From Vicinamibacterales bacterium (GTDB taxonomy: Bacteria > Acidobacteriota > Vicinamibacteria > Vicinamibacterales > UBA8438): a DNA stretch of 9,632 bases. The position numbers were made by a program, and so were the translations under genes. The notes under the pieces are model-generated. The model saw only the letters and a program-made list of their open reading frames with translations, was not told where the DNA came from and made no database searches. Every line of letters starts with the position of its first letter. The stretch's first letter is position 1. Below, piece by piece: positions 1 to 5,882 of the stretch. The stretch is taken from NCBI GenBank assembly GCA_030745255.1, contig JASLOY010000103.1, forward strand, positions 1 to 9,632, read 5' to 3'.

Positions 1-207
1 CCCTGCGCGGTGAAGTTCTGGCGCGCTGAGCCCGTGGTCTGGGCCGGAGGGGCGCGATTCGGCTCACGCGACGATTGCGATGGCCATGCGGACGGTCGAG
101 GTCAAAGACTCCACCCCCGCAACTGAATAGGCGCCACACCGCAGCGTATCAAGGATGGTGCACGTGAGCGCCGCCACGTCGAGAGACGAGAAGCGGGGAG
201 AGCATCC
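1..207. other. Left-edge non-coding stretch
   Basis: No convincing gene is seen here. Reading frames on both strands are short and do not look like protein families. One forward frame closes at a TGA near position 29 after a few residues and could be the tail of a gene lying outside the window, but too little is present to say. The only supported element is the ribosome binding site just before the gene at 208. Confidence 0.5.
195..200 (+). promoter_or_regulatory. Ribosome binding site of the arrestin-like gene
   Basis: GGGGAG lies 7 bases before the ATG at 208. It supports that start over the later in-frame methionines. Confidence 0.6.
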
Positions 208-1158
208 ATGTCCGGTGACCCCATCGAGGTAGACACCGCCCTTGACACGCCCGCGCTCGTTCCTGGCGGCACCGCCTCGCTCCGGTTCCGGATGACGACC
301 CGTGCCCCGCTCAGGATTCGTGGCGCCCACGCGCACTTCATCGGATACGAGGAGACGCGGGCCGTCTTTATGGTCACGACGGGCAAGACCACCACACCGT
401 CAGTCGCGACCGAACGACACGTGCTGGTCGAGAAGCGCGAGACGTTCCACGGGCAGGCGCCGGCGGGTTTCTTCCGCGACCTCGTCGACGGCGCGCTGAC
501 GCTGGTGGGCGGCGGCGACCATACCGAACTGCCGCCCGGCAGCCATGACGTGGTGTTGGCCGTGGACCTGCCGGCGGTCCTCCCGGAGAGCCTCTCCGGG
601 GAGAAGGCGAAAGTCGTCTACGCGGCGACGATCACGCTCGACATTCCCGCGGGCCGCGACTTCACGCACGAGGTCGAGATTCCTGTTGCACGATCATCAC
701 GCGATCGCTCGGTGAGTCCCGAGCCAACGACGATCCGGTACCCGGATGACACCGGACGGGGATTCTTCGACAAGATGTTCGGCCCCGACGTCTCGATGCG
801 CGTCGATCTGCCGACCACCGTCGTCCCGCGCGGAGACACCCTCTCGGGCGCGCTCGACGTGCGCTTCCCCGACAAACCGGCCACGGTCGACGCGGTCGTG
901 TGTCAGCTGATCCGGCAGGAGCACAGCACGGCGCAGGGCCACGAGGACCGCCATACTGACACCGCCGTCACCGAGAAGATCGTGCAACGGCGCGCCCCGA
1001 CCAGCCATCTATCCTCCTCGTTCGACGTGCGACTCCCCGACACGCTGATCCCGACCTGTCGCGGCGCGAAGTTCAGCGTGACCTACGAGCTGGCCGTCTC
1101 GCTCGAGGTCCGCGGAGCCAGGGACCCGACAGTGCGCGTGCCAGTGACCGTAGTGTGA
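208..1158 (+). CDS. Two-domain arrestin-fold (Spo0M/arrestin-like) protein
   Basis: This 316-residue protein has no signal peptide or membrane segment and is probably cytoplasmic. It reads as two tandem arrestin-like beta-sandwich domains. In the first (about residues 5-160), 'LVPGGTASLRFRM' is followed by 'ELPPGSHDVVLAVDLP', 'LPESLSGEKAKVVYAAT' and a closing strand. This is the pattern of the arrestin N-domain: an LPxG turn, then a PxSfxG loop, then VxYxxxxxld. The second (about 195-316) has 'VPRGDTLSGALDVRF' and then 'FDVRLPDTLIPTC' leading to 'FSVTYELAVSLEVRG', the usual 'P..l.pt....VsYeL.V' of the C-domain. A Gly/Asp/Arg-rich linker with 'GFFDKMFG' joins them. Arrestin-fold proteins are scaffolds that bind membrane proteins or other partners, and bacterial Spo0M-type members affect sporulation or cell-surface behaviour. 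The partner here is unknown. It stands alone, convergent with the next operon. Fold assignment rests on motif reading only. Confidence 0.7.
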   Translation: MSGDPIEVDTALDTPALVPGGTASLRFRMTTRAPLRIRGAHAHFIGYEETRAVFMVTTGKTTTPSVATERHVLVEKRETFHGQAPAGFFRDLVDGALTLVGGGDHTELPPGSHDVVLAVDLPAVLPESLSGEKAKVVYAATITLDIPAGRDFTHEVEIPVARSSRDRSVSPEPTTIRYPDDTGRGFFDKMFGPDVSMRVDLPTTVVPRGDTLSGALDVRFPDKPATVDAVVCQLIRQEHSTAQGHEDRHTDTAVTEKIVQRRAPTSHLSSSFDVRLPDTLIPTCRGAKFSVTYELAVSLEVRGARDPTVRVPVTVV

Positions 1159-1173
1159 CACCCGTCCACGCGG

Positions 1174-1192
1174 GATGCCCCGCCCGGGCATC
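1174..1192. terminator. Stem-loop between convergent genes, possible bidirectional terminator
   Basis: GATGCCC (1174-1180) and GGGCATC (1186-1192) form a perfect 7-bp stem with a 5-base loop. It sits 15 bases after the stop of the arrestin-like gene and 26 bases beyond the stop of the convergent hydrolase gene. There is no T-run on either side, so it is not a classical intrinsic terminator, but its placement suits transcript end formation for both genes. Confidence 0.45.
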
Positions 1193-1218
1193 ATGTGGCG
1201 CATCACGGTTACAGGACA

Positions 1219-2493
1219 CTAGCCGAGTCCACCCAGAAACTCGAGCAGCAGCTGGCTCGTCGTGTCTGCCTGTTCCTGCTGCACCCAGTGACCGGCGCCT
1301 TCCACCAGGTGCACCGCACGCATGTCGGTACAGGCCACTTCCTGCATACGCTCGAAGGACCCAGGACTCTGGTAGGTGCCCCAATCGGCGGCGCCGCTGA
1401 TGAACATGGACGGCTGATCGATGGTCCTCCCCGCGTACAGCTCCACCTCTTCCCGGCCGACGCGGCTGCCCCCCATGCGATAGCCATTCAGACCACCTTG
1501 AAAACTGGTGCGTCCATATTCTTCCGCGTAGACGCGCAATGCCGAATCGGGCAACCAGGTATTGGCGGCAATGTGGGCGGCAGACGGCATCACGTCCGCC
1601 ACCGTTTCCGCCATGCCCTGGTCCAGCTGCATGATGTAGTAGTTCGGCATCTTCGCCCATTCTTCAGCCGTCCGCGCCGCGAGGCGATAGGGTGTGTTGC
1701 CCTCCCAGTCGGCACTCTTGAAGTGGTAGTAGCCCCGCATGAAATCATGAACGCCCTGGCTGGCATGCCACATGTTCTCGTTCGCGCCACGAGTCGTGTA
1801 GTAGCGCTGATAGTGCTTTCTGGGGCGCGGCAAGGCGGCCAGATCGTCGTAGATGCTCTGACGGTTGGCGGCAGCCGGGGCAATTGGGGGATCGTCCGCC
1901 GTATCGAACGGCAACGATGGCCTGCCACCGAACGGCGCGCTCATCATCACCACCGCGGGAAAGATGTCCGGGCGGGCGATGGCACACCAGCCGGCGAGGG
2001 GCGAGCCGGCGTCGTGGCCGATCACGGCGGCCACAGACCTGTGGCCGAACGCCAGCACCAGGCCCAGGGCGTCCCGCACCTTGTTGAGCGTGCGAAACGG
2101 CGCGAGGTCCGTGTCGTAGTCGGAGCTCCAGCCGGTGGTGCGTCCGTAGCCCCGCACATCGGGCACGATGACGTGATACCCGGCCTCTGCCAGCGGCGCC
2201 ATGACGTTTCTCCAGCTGTAGGCCAGCTCGGGGAAGCCATGCAGCAACAGCAGGGCAGGCCGACTGGAGCTCTCGTAGCCCGCCTCCAGTACGTGCACCC
2301 GCAGTCCGTTGATGTTGTTGACGAACCGGGACCGCACGCCGTCCGGCAGCCAGCCGGGCGGGTAGGGCTCCAGCTCCACGTCCGGGCCCGTAGGCTGGGC
2401 AGACGCTCCGCGAGACGTCATCGAGGCTGCCCCGAACGAAGCCAGCCCGAGTGAGGAAAGCGCCATCATCTGGCGTCGTGAATATCCAATCAT
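1219..2493 (-). CDS. Tat-exported alpha/beta hydrolase, epoxide hydrolase-like
   Basis: The 424-residue product opens with a twin-arginine signal: S-R-R-Q-M-M at residues 5-10, a hydrophobic run, then an A-S-A-Q cleavage region near 30-33, so folded export is predicted. The rest is a soluble epoxide hydrolase-type alpha/beta hydrolase. The oxyanion motif HGFPE is at 85-89 and the nucleophile elbow GHDAGS at 159-164, with Asp161 as nucleophile. A cap region holds 'KHYQRYY' (227-232) and 'FQGGLNGYR' (331-339), which match cap segments that carry the ring-opening tyrosines. Asp370 is the likely charge-relay acid and His402, in 'GAGHWVQQEQ', the catalytic base. An Asp rather than Ser nucleophile favours epoxide hydrolase or haloalkane dehalogenase chemistry, and the HGFPE and LNGYR motifs favour epoxide hydrolase. 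It is the second gene of an operon with the dehydrogenase, starting 10 bp after that gene's stop, with a weak AGGA site overlapping the stop codon. The substrate cannot be read from sequence. Confidence 0.88.
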   Translation of the reverse strand: MIGYSRRQMMALSSLGLASFGAASMTSRGASAQPTGPDVELEPYPPGWLPDGVRSRFVNNINGLRVHVLEAGYESSSRPALLLLHGFPELAYSWRNVMAPLAEAGYHVIVPDVRGYGRTTGWSSDYDTDLAPFRTLNKVRDALGLVLAFGHRSVAAVIGHDAGSPLAGWCAIARPDIFPAVVMMSAPFGGRPSLPFDTADDPPIAPAAANRQSIYDDLAALPRPRKHYQRYYTTRGANENMWHASQGVHDFMRGYYHFKSADWEGNTPYRLAARTAEEWAKMPNYYIMQLDQGMAETVADVMPSAAHIAANTWLPDSALRVYAEEYGRTSFQGGLNGYRMGGSRVGREEVELYAGRTIDQPSMFISGAADWGTYQSPGSFERMQEVACTDMRAVHLVEGAGHWVQQEQADTTSQLLLEFLGGLG

Positions 2494-2503
2494 AGCTCTT
2501 GTC

Positions 2504-3745
2504 CTACGGAGCGGGCTCGATCCTGAGCACGGCTCCGTCCTGCATGTCGGTGGTCACATACAGAAACCCGTCGGGCCCCTGCTTGACGTCTCGAATTCGC
2601 TGACCGAGCTCGGACAGCAGCACTTGGCGACGGCTCTCCAGGTCCTGCGCGTTGAATATGACCCGGGACACCTGCCTGCCGGCGAGGCCTCCCGCGAACA
2701 GGTCGCCCGTCCACTCGGGGAACTTGTCACCGGTGTAGAAGGTCATGCCCGCGATGGCGATGGATGGCTTGTAGTACGTGAACGGCTCTTCCATGCCAGG
2801 CGCCGCGGTCGGCGGCTGGACCGTGGGCGGCGGCAACCCTGACCTCGCCCCCTCCGGGTCGCTCGAGTACGCCCTTCCATACGTGACGACTGGCCAGCCG
2901 TAATTCAGGCCTGCCCGGATGATGTTGATCTCGTCTCCACCTTGAGGGCCGTTCTCCGTCTCCCACAGCTGGCCGGTCTCGGGACGAAACGCCATGCCGA
3001 TGGCATTGCGGATGCCGAGCGCAAAGATCTCCGGCTGATAACCGGGCCGATCCACGAAAGGATTGTCGGCGGGCGTCGACCCGTCCTCGTTGAGCCGGAG
3101 GATCTTGCCGCCGTGATGGTCCGGGTCCTGCGCCCAGGTCGTTTCGCCCAGGGTCTCCTGGAATCCGGGAGCGCCGATCGCCAGATAGAGCTTGCCGTCG
3201 GGCCCGAAGATGATCCGCGCCGCGGACGGTCCGTCCGTCCAGGAGACCGATTCGAAGATCTCCTCGGCGTCGGTGAGCTGATACCCCTCGAGACGTGCCC
3301 GGTAGACGACCGCGGTCCGGAGGTGTTCTGCGTCCGGTTTCGGCTTCCAGAACGCGACATAGACGAGTCGATTCTCCGCGAAGCGAGGGTGGACGGCGAC
3401 GTCCACGCCGGCGGTGTCTCGACGTTGGCTCGTGATTGGGCTCGGAAGGCCAGTGATGGGCGTCGGATCGAGCACCCCTTCGCGAATGAGGCGAAGCGTG
3501 GTGCGGTTCTGCTCAGTGACCAGGATGTCGCCGTTCGGGAGAAACGCCAGCGCCCATGGATAGACGAGCCCCTTGATGGGCACGACGCGCAACCGCCCGG
3601 CCGGGCTGTTCACCACCTGTGGTTCGTCCGGCAGCGTGGCCTGGGTCGGCCTGGGTTGCTCGGCTCGACCCACGGGAGCCACGATCCAGACGGTCAACGT
3701 CACGAGAGCGGCGGCCGAGATCTTCGACGAGCTCCACTGCAACAT
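2504..3745 (-). CDS. PQQ-dependent sugar/sorbosone dehydrogenase family protein
   Basis: This 413-residue protein has an N-terminal export signal (hydrophobic residues about 10-26, cleavage near GRA) and a six-bladed beta-propeller of the soluble glucose/sorbosone dehydrogenase (GSDH) family. Recognisable blades are 'PWALAFLPNGDILVTEQN' (63-80), 'ARIIFGPDGKLYLAIG' (176-191), 'HHGGKILRLNEDGS' (210-223), 'FALGIRNAIGMAFRP' (241-255), 'TENGPQGGDEIN' (263-274), 'GLNYGWP' (279-285) and 'RIRDVKQGPDGFLYVTTD' (383-400). Family members use PQQ and Ca2+ in the periplasm to oxidise sugars or related alcohols and aldehydes. Arg246 fits the PQQ-site arginine of the glucose dehydrogenase. The position of that enzyme's catalytic His, four residues before the 'RIIFGPDG' Arg, is Pro173 here, so PQQ catalysis of the classical kind is uncertain. 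A good ribosome site (GAGGT) precedes the ATG and a TATAAT lies 62 bases upstream. It is the first gene of the operon with the downstream hydrolase. Confidence 0.88.
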   Translation of the reverse strand: MLQWSSSKISAAALVTLTVWIVAPVGRAEQPRPTQATLPDEPQVVNSPAGRLRVVPIKGLVYPWALAFLPNGDILVTEQNRTTLRLIREGVLDPTPITGLPSPITSQRRDTAGVDVAVHPRFAENRLVYVAFWKPKPDAEHLRTAVVYRARLEGYQLTDAEEIFESVSWTDGPSAARIIFGPDGKLYLAIGAPGFQETLGETTWAQDPDHHGGKILRLNEDGSTPADNPFVDRPGYQPEIFALGIRNAIGMAFRPETGQLWETENGPQGGDEINIIRAGLNYGWPVVTYGRAYSSDPEGARSGLPPPTVQPPTAAPGMEEPFTYYKPSIAIAGMTFYTGDKFPEWTGDLFAGGLAGRQVSRVIFNAQDLESRRQVLLSELGQRIRDVKQGPDGFLYVTTDMQDGAVLRIEPAP

Positions 3746-3806
3746 CTGCTACCTCGCATCGGATCGCCTCGCACCGCTCTTCGAGGGCGTGCCGACGATT
3801 CGCTGG

Positions 3807-3812
3807 ATTATA
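3807..3812 (-). promoter_or_regulatory. Candidate sigma70 -10 box for the dehydrogenase-hydrolase operon
   Basis: The minus strand reads a perfect TATAAT here, 61 bases before the ATG of the dehydrogenase gene, in an otherwise GC-rich gap. No good TTGACA was found at the usual spacing, so the -35 contact is weak or the promoter depends on an activator. Confidence 0.45.
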
Positions 3813-3902
3813 GAGGGAATCGACCGCGTGTACTCGCTTGACTGTGAGTCACTCTTGCCCCTCGAACCCGGCACGACGCTCGGTTCCTGCCGCGGGGCAA
3901 AC

Positions 3903-3909
3903 AAGGAGG
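3903..3909 (+). promoter_or_regulatory. Strong Shine-Dalgarno of a short ORF
   Basis: AAGGAGG lies 5 bases before the ATG at 3915. It is the best match to the anti-Shine-Dalgarno sequence I noticed in the window and the main reason for listing the short ORF that follows. Confidence 0.5.
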
Positions 3910-3914
3910 CCGCG

Positions 3915-4019
3915 ATGCGGCGCAGGGTACAGGCGGTGGCGGTGTGCGTGTGGGCGGTGTTCAGCCCGGCGACGGCGGAGACCCCGCCTATCGGCGACCG
4001 TGTTCACATCAGCGACTGA
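3915..4019 (+). CDS. Short signal-peptide ORF, possible truncated secreted protein
   Basis: A 34-residue ORF follows a near-ideal ribosome binding site. Its N-terminus is a textbook Sec signal: 'MRRR', a hydrophobic core 'VQAVAVCVWAVFS', then 'PATA' before 'ETPPIGD'. It would leave only about 13 mature residues before a TGA at 4017-4019. Beyond the TGA the same frame stays open across the end of the convergent gene at 4179. This suggests either a tiny secreted peptide or the first exported segment of a gene broken by a stop codon. I recognise no homologous family. It reads away from the dehydrogenase operon, so the gap 3746-3914 would hold divergent promoters. Frame choice is uncertain because the downstream part overlaps the opposite-strand gene. 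Confidence 0.35.
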   Translation: MRRRVQAVAVCVWAVFSPATAETPPIGDRVHISD

Positions 4020-4178
4020 GATGTCGGGGACCTGACGGACCCGCTCGTTGACCTGTGGGACGGCGCGGAGCAAACGCGGGTGGCTGGACAGCTTTCAGGC
4101 GACGGCCGAGCCGACCAGACGTCGGCATGTGTAGTAAAGGCCCACGGAAAGGAGCACGTCTTCTGGGCGCGGTCTGGC

Positions 4179-5165
4179 TCACGGCTTTGCGGTCGCCTGC
4201 GCGCCGGCGAGGATATTGTACAGGCCGTAGTTCCCTTCGTGACACGCATATTCGAACAGCGTGTCCTCGGTCTTGGTCATCGTCATCTCGACGCTCCACG
4301 CCCTGGTGAACGCCGTCGAGTCGTCAATCGTGAACTTGTAGAGCAGCGTGTCGGCGTCGAGGCGACTGAACCGCTCAACGAGATGGAGATGCTGCCCCAG
4401 AGCCTCCAGGCGCTCCATGTTGGGCGCAGGGTGGGCGGTGCCAAGATCCCTGAAATTGCGCGTCTCGACGACCAACGTGTCCCCCTCCCAGCGGCCGCGG
4501 GAGTCGCCCTTCCACTGCCGGATCTCTGAGGGCAAGGCGGGGCGACTGTCCAGCGGAACAAGCCGCACGTCGTTCACCATCTCGTTGAGAATCACGACGT
4601 AGCCTGGAAGCTGGAACAGTTGGACGAGATTGTTGTAGGCGCCGGGCAGCATCGGCGGCCCAGAGTTGAACCCGAGAATGCACCGTTCGTCGACGTCGCG
4701 ATCCTCCGGACCGGCATTCCGGCGCCGCGCTTCCTCGCGGGCGGCCATCCGTGCCCTTCCCTCGTCGGTGTAGGCAGGCAGTTGCCCGTCCGGCGGGTCG
4801 ACGATCAATGAGGTGCGACCGGTGCCGACCACCTTGGTACCGCGGGCGAACCAGAACTGGTTGTAGCTGCCGGGATCGCCCGGGCGCGGCGGGCTGTCGA
4901 CCAGACTCGCCGCGGCCTGCGCTTCCAGTGCAGACGCCTCCTCCGCAGTCAGGAACTCCTTGCCGCCCAGCGAGGCCGGTCGTTGAAAGGGGGTCACGGA
5001 GCCGAAGTTCCAGACCCCCTGGAGGTCCGGCCGGCCGTCCGGAGTCCGTGGCACTGACGGCGCGGCGGCCGACGACGGTTGTGCGGTGACGGGCACCGAC
5101 GCCAGCGCCCCGAAGGCAACCGTCGTGGCGAGCACCCGCGCGATAGTGACAAGCCGAACGCTCAT
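4179..5165 (-). CDS. Secreted Acidobacteriota-type hypothetical protein (TPDGRPDLQGVW family)
   Basis: The chosen start gives 328 residues with a clear Sec signal (MSVRLVTIARVLATTVAFGA..., cleavage after VTA near residue 28). Upstream the frame is open for 121 more codons but that part has no protein character. The ATG at 5165 is preceded by AAAGGGAG, eight bases away, so it is preferred. The mature part begins with 'VPRTPDGRPDLQGVWNFGS' (38-56) and continues with 'TSLIVDPPDGQLPAYT' (118-133), 'RCILGFNSGPPMLPGAYN' (161-178), 'GYVVILNEMVNDVRLVPLD' (188-206), 'WKGDSRGRWEGDTLVVET' (218-235) and 'FEYACHEGNYGL' (304-315). These are the conserved blocks of a family that is common and highly duplicated in Acidobacteriota and has no established biochemical role that I know. 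It is most likely a periplasmic or surface protein. A single unit is suggested by the 433-bp gap to the dehydrogenase gene. Confidence 0.85.
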   Translation of the reverse strand: MSVRLVTIARVLATTVAFGALASVPVTAQPSSAAAPSVPRTPDGRPDLQGVWNFGSVTPFQRPASLGGKEFLTAEEASALEAQAAASLVDSPPRPGDPGSYNQFWFARGTKVVGTGRTSLIVDPPDGQLPAYTDEGRARMAAREEARRRNAGPEDRDVDERCILGFNSGPPMLPGAYNNLVQLFQLPGYVVILNEMVNDVRLVPLDSRPALPSEIRQWKGDSRGRWEGDTLVVETRNFRDLGTAHPAPNMERLEALGQHLHLVERFSRLDADTLLYKFTIDDSTAFTRAWSVEMTMTKTEDTLFEYACHEGNYGLYNILAGAQATAKP

Positions 5166-5666
5166 TGCACTGCTCCCTTTCACCACCGGGCTCGTGGACA
5201 CGTCCGCGCTGGGCTCCGCCCGAGCGAGGACGGTGATGCCCGATCCTCCGCATCTGCGTACGCCCAGACTACCGGTGGGCCGTATCCAGTGCAACACCCC
5301 GTCACCCCCGCAGCAGGCGCTGGGCATGAAAGTCCCGGCACCCATGTGTCCGGAATGGACCAGTAGAATTTGGCGTCCCCAACGGGACTGAAACCTCTTA
5401 CCGTTGTCGGGTCGGTTGTGCCGCAGGTCGCCTAGACGAGATCCAGGTCTGGCCGTAGGCCTCATATTTGCAGCTAGGTATGACCTTCGTTGCCAGTCGA
5501 TCAGTCCTTGGTACGGCTGCCAGGGCACGGTCCGATGTCTGCCTGACCGGTCGACACAGCGCTCCCTGTCGCTTGATTCTCGTGGCTCAGGTTCAAGAAG
5601 CGGCTTCCTTCCCGCTCGATCTGACCCGCGGCGACAAACAGGTCTGCTTCTAGTCCCGTCTGCGAC
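5166..5666. other. Gene-poor gap with a tRNA relic
   Basis: No intact gene is supported. Open frames on both strands here lack motifs or plausible starts. The stretch holds the leader of the gene at 5165 and the degenerate tRNA-Glu-like sequence described separately. From 5447 to 5666 I see nothing recognisable. Confidence 0.5.
5371..5446 (-). pseudogene. Degenerate tRNA-Glu-like sequence (tRNA relic)
   Basis: Read on the minus strand, this 76-base stretch ends in CCCGTTGGGGACGCCA (5386-5371), the T-stem, acceptor and CCA end typical of many bacterial tRNA-Glu(UUC) genes. Two further blocks of that tRNA fall close to the right distance: CGGTAA after the anticodon stem (5403-5398, shifted by two bases) and the D-arm block TCGTCTAG (5439-5432, in exact register). 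The rest has decayed. The 5' acceptor strand would be CTGGATC, which cannot pair with TGGGGAC. The T-loop reads TTTCAGT instead of TTCGAAT, and the anticodon loop lacks the expected TTC. It cannot fold as a working tRNA. The intact 3' end is also the part usually kept at integrase attachment sites. Comparison is with tRNA-Glu sequences from memory. Confidence 0.5.
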
Positions 5667-5831
5667 TCAGCAGGTTGCACCGGGTCTAATCTGATCGATC
5701 TTCTGGACAACTTGCAGCGGACCCCCGCCTTCCGCAGTTGTGACGAATATCGGCATTCTCGGATAACCGCCGGCATCGAAGGTGAACGGACCAGTCGCAG
5801 TTTCGATGGTCAGGCCATCGAGGCCGCCCCA
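5667..5831 (-). pseudogene. Fragment resembling the C-terminus of a periplasmic substrate-binding protein
   Basis: About 54 residues on the minus strand read 'GGLDGLTIETATGPFTFDAG' followed by a GYPRMPIFV strand, a Gly-rich turn, 'LQVVQKIDQI' and a stop at 5667. This resembles the last lobe of branched-chain amino-acid type (LivK/Peripla_BP_6) binding proteins, where a strand 'G..G.v.fd..G....p.yv..v..G....v..i' closes the protein. No N-terminal or central part is present. Immediately upstream is the end of the pseudopilin-like gene in another frame. It is therefore either a decayed fragment or a chance frame. Family identity is tentative. Confidence 0.3.
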
Positions 5832-5882
5832 CGTCGTAGCCTGGCGAGACCTGCCCCTGAATCCCACAGAACCCTACTCCTG

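Noticed and set aside
583..599. Perfect 8-bp palindrome with a one-base centre
   Set aside because: It lies inside the arrestin-like coding region, at the conserved LPESLSGE loop, and the loop is too small for a good hairpin. Codon coincidence is enough.
1195..2454. Long plus-strand open frame of 419 codons
   Set aside because: It is antisense to the hydrolase gene, whose catalytic motifs are all in place. The plus-strand product is His/Arg/Gly-rich without motifs, typical of a GC-rich shadow frame.
2942..3841. Plus-strand open frame of 299 codons
   Set aside because: It is antisense to the dehydrogenase gene and its promoter, with shadow-frame composition.
4017..4019. TGA as a possible selenocysteine codon in the short signal-peptide ORF
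   Set aside because: No convincing SECIS-like hairpin was seen just downstream, and the continuing frame has no selenoprotein motif.
5375..5394. CRISPR-repeat-like sequence: GTCCC-CAAC-GGGAC stem followed by TGAAAC
   Set aside because: Only one copy exists; no second repeat appears at spacer distance on either side. The same bases are better explained as the end of a degenerate tRNA-Glu read on the other strand.
5166..5528. N-terminal extension of the secreted DLQGVW-family gene
   Set aside because: The frame is open but the added residues have no family character, and a signal peptide with a good ribosome site begins at 5165.
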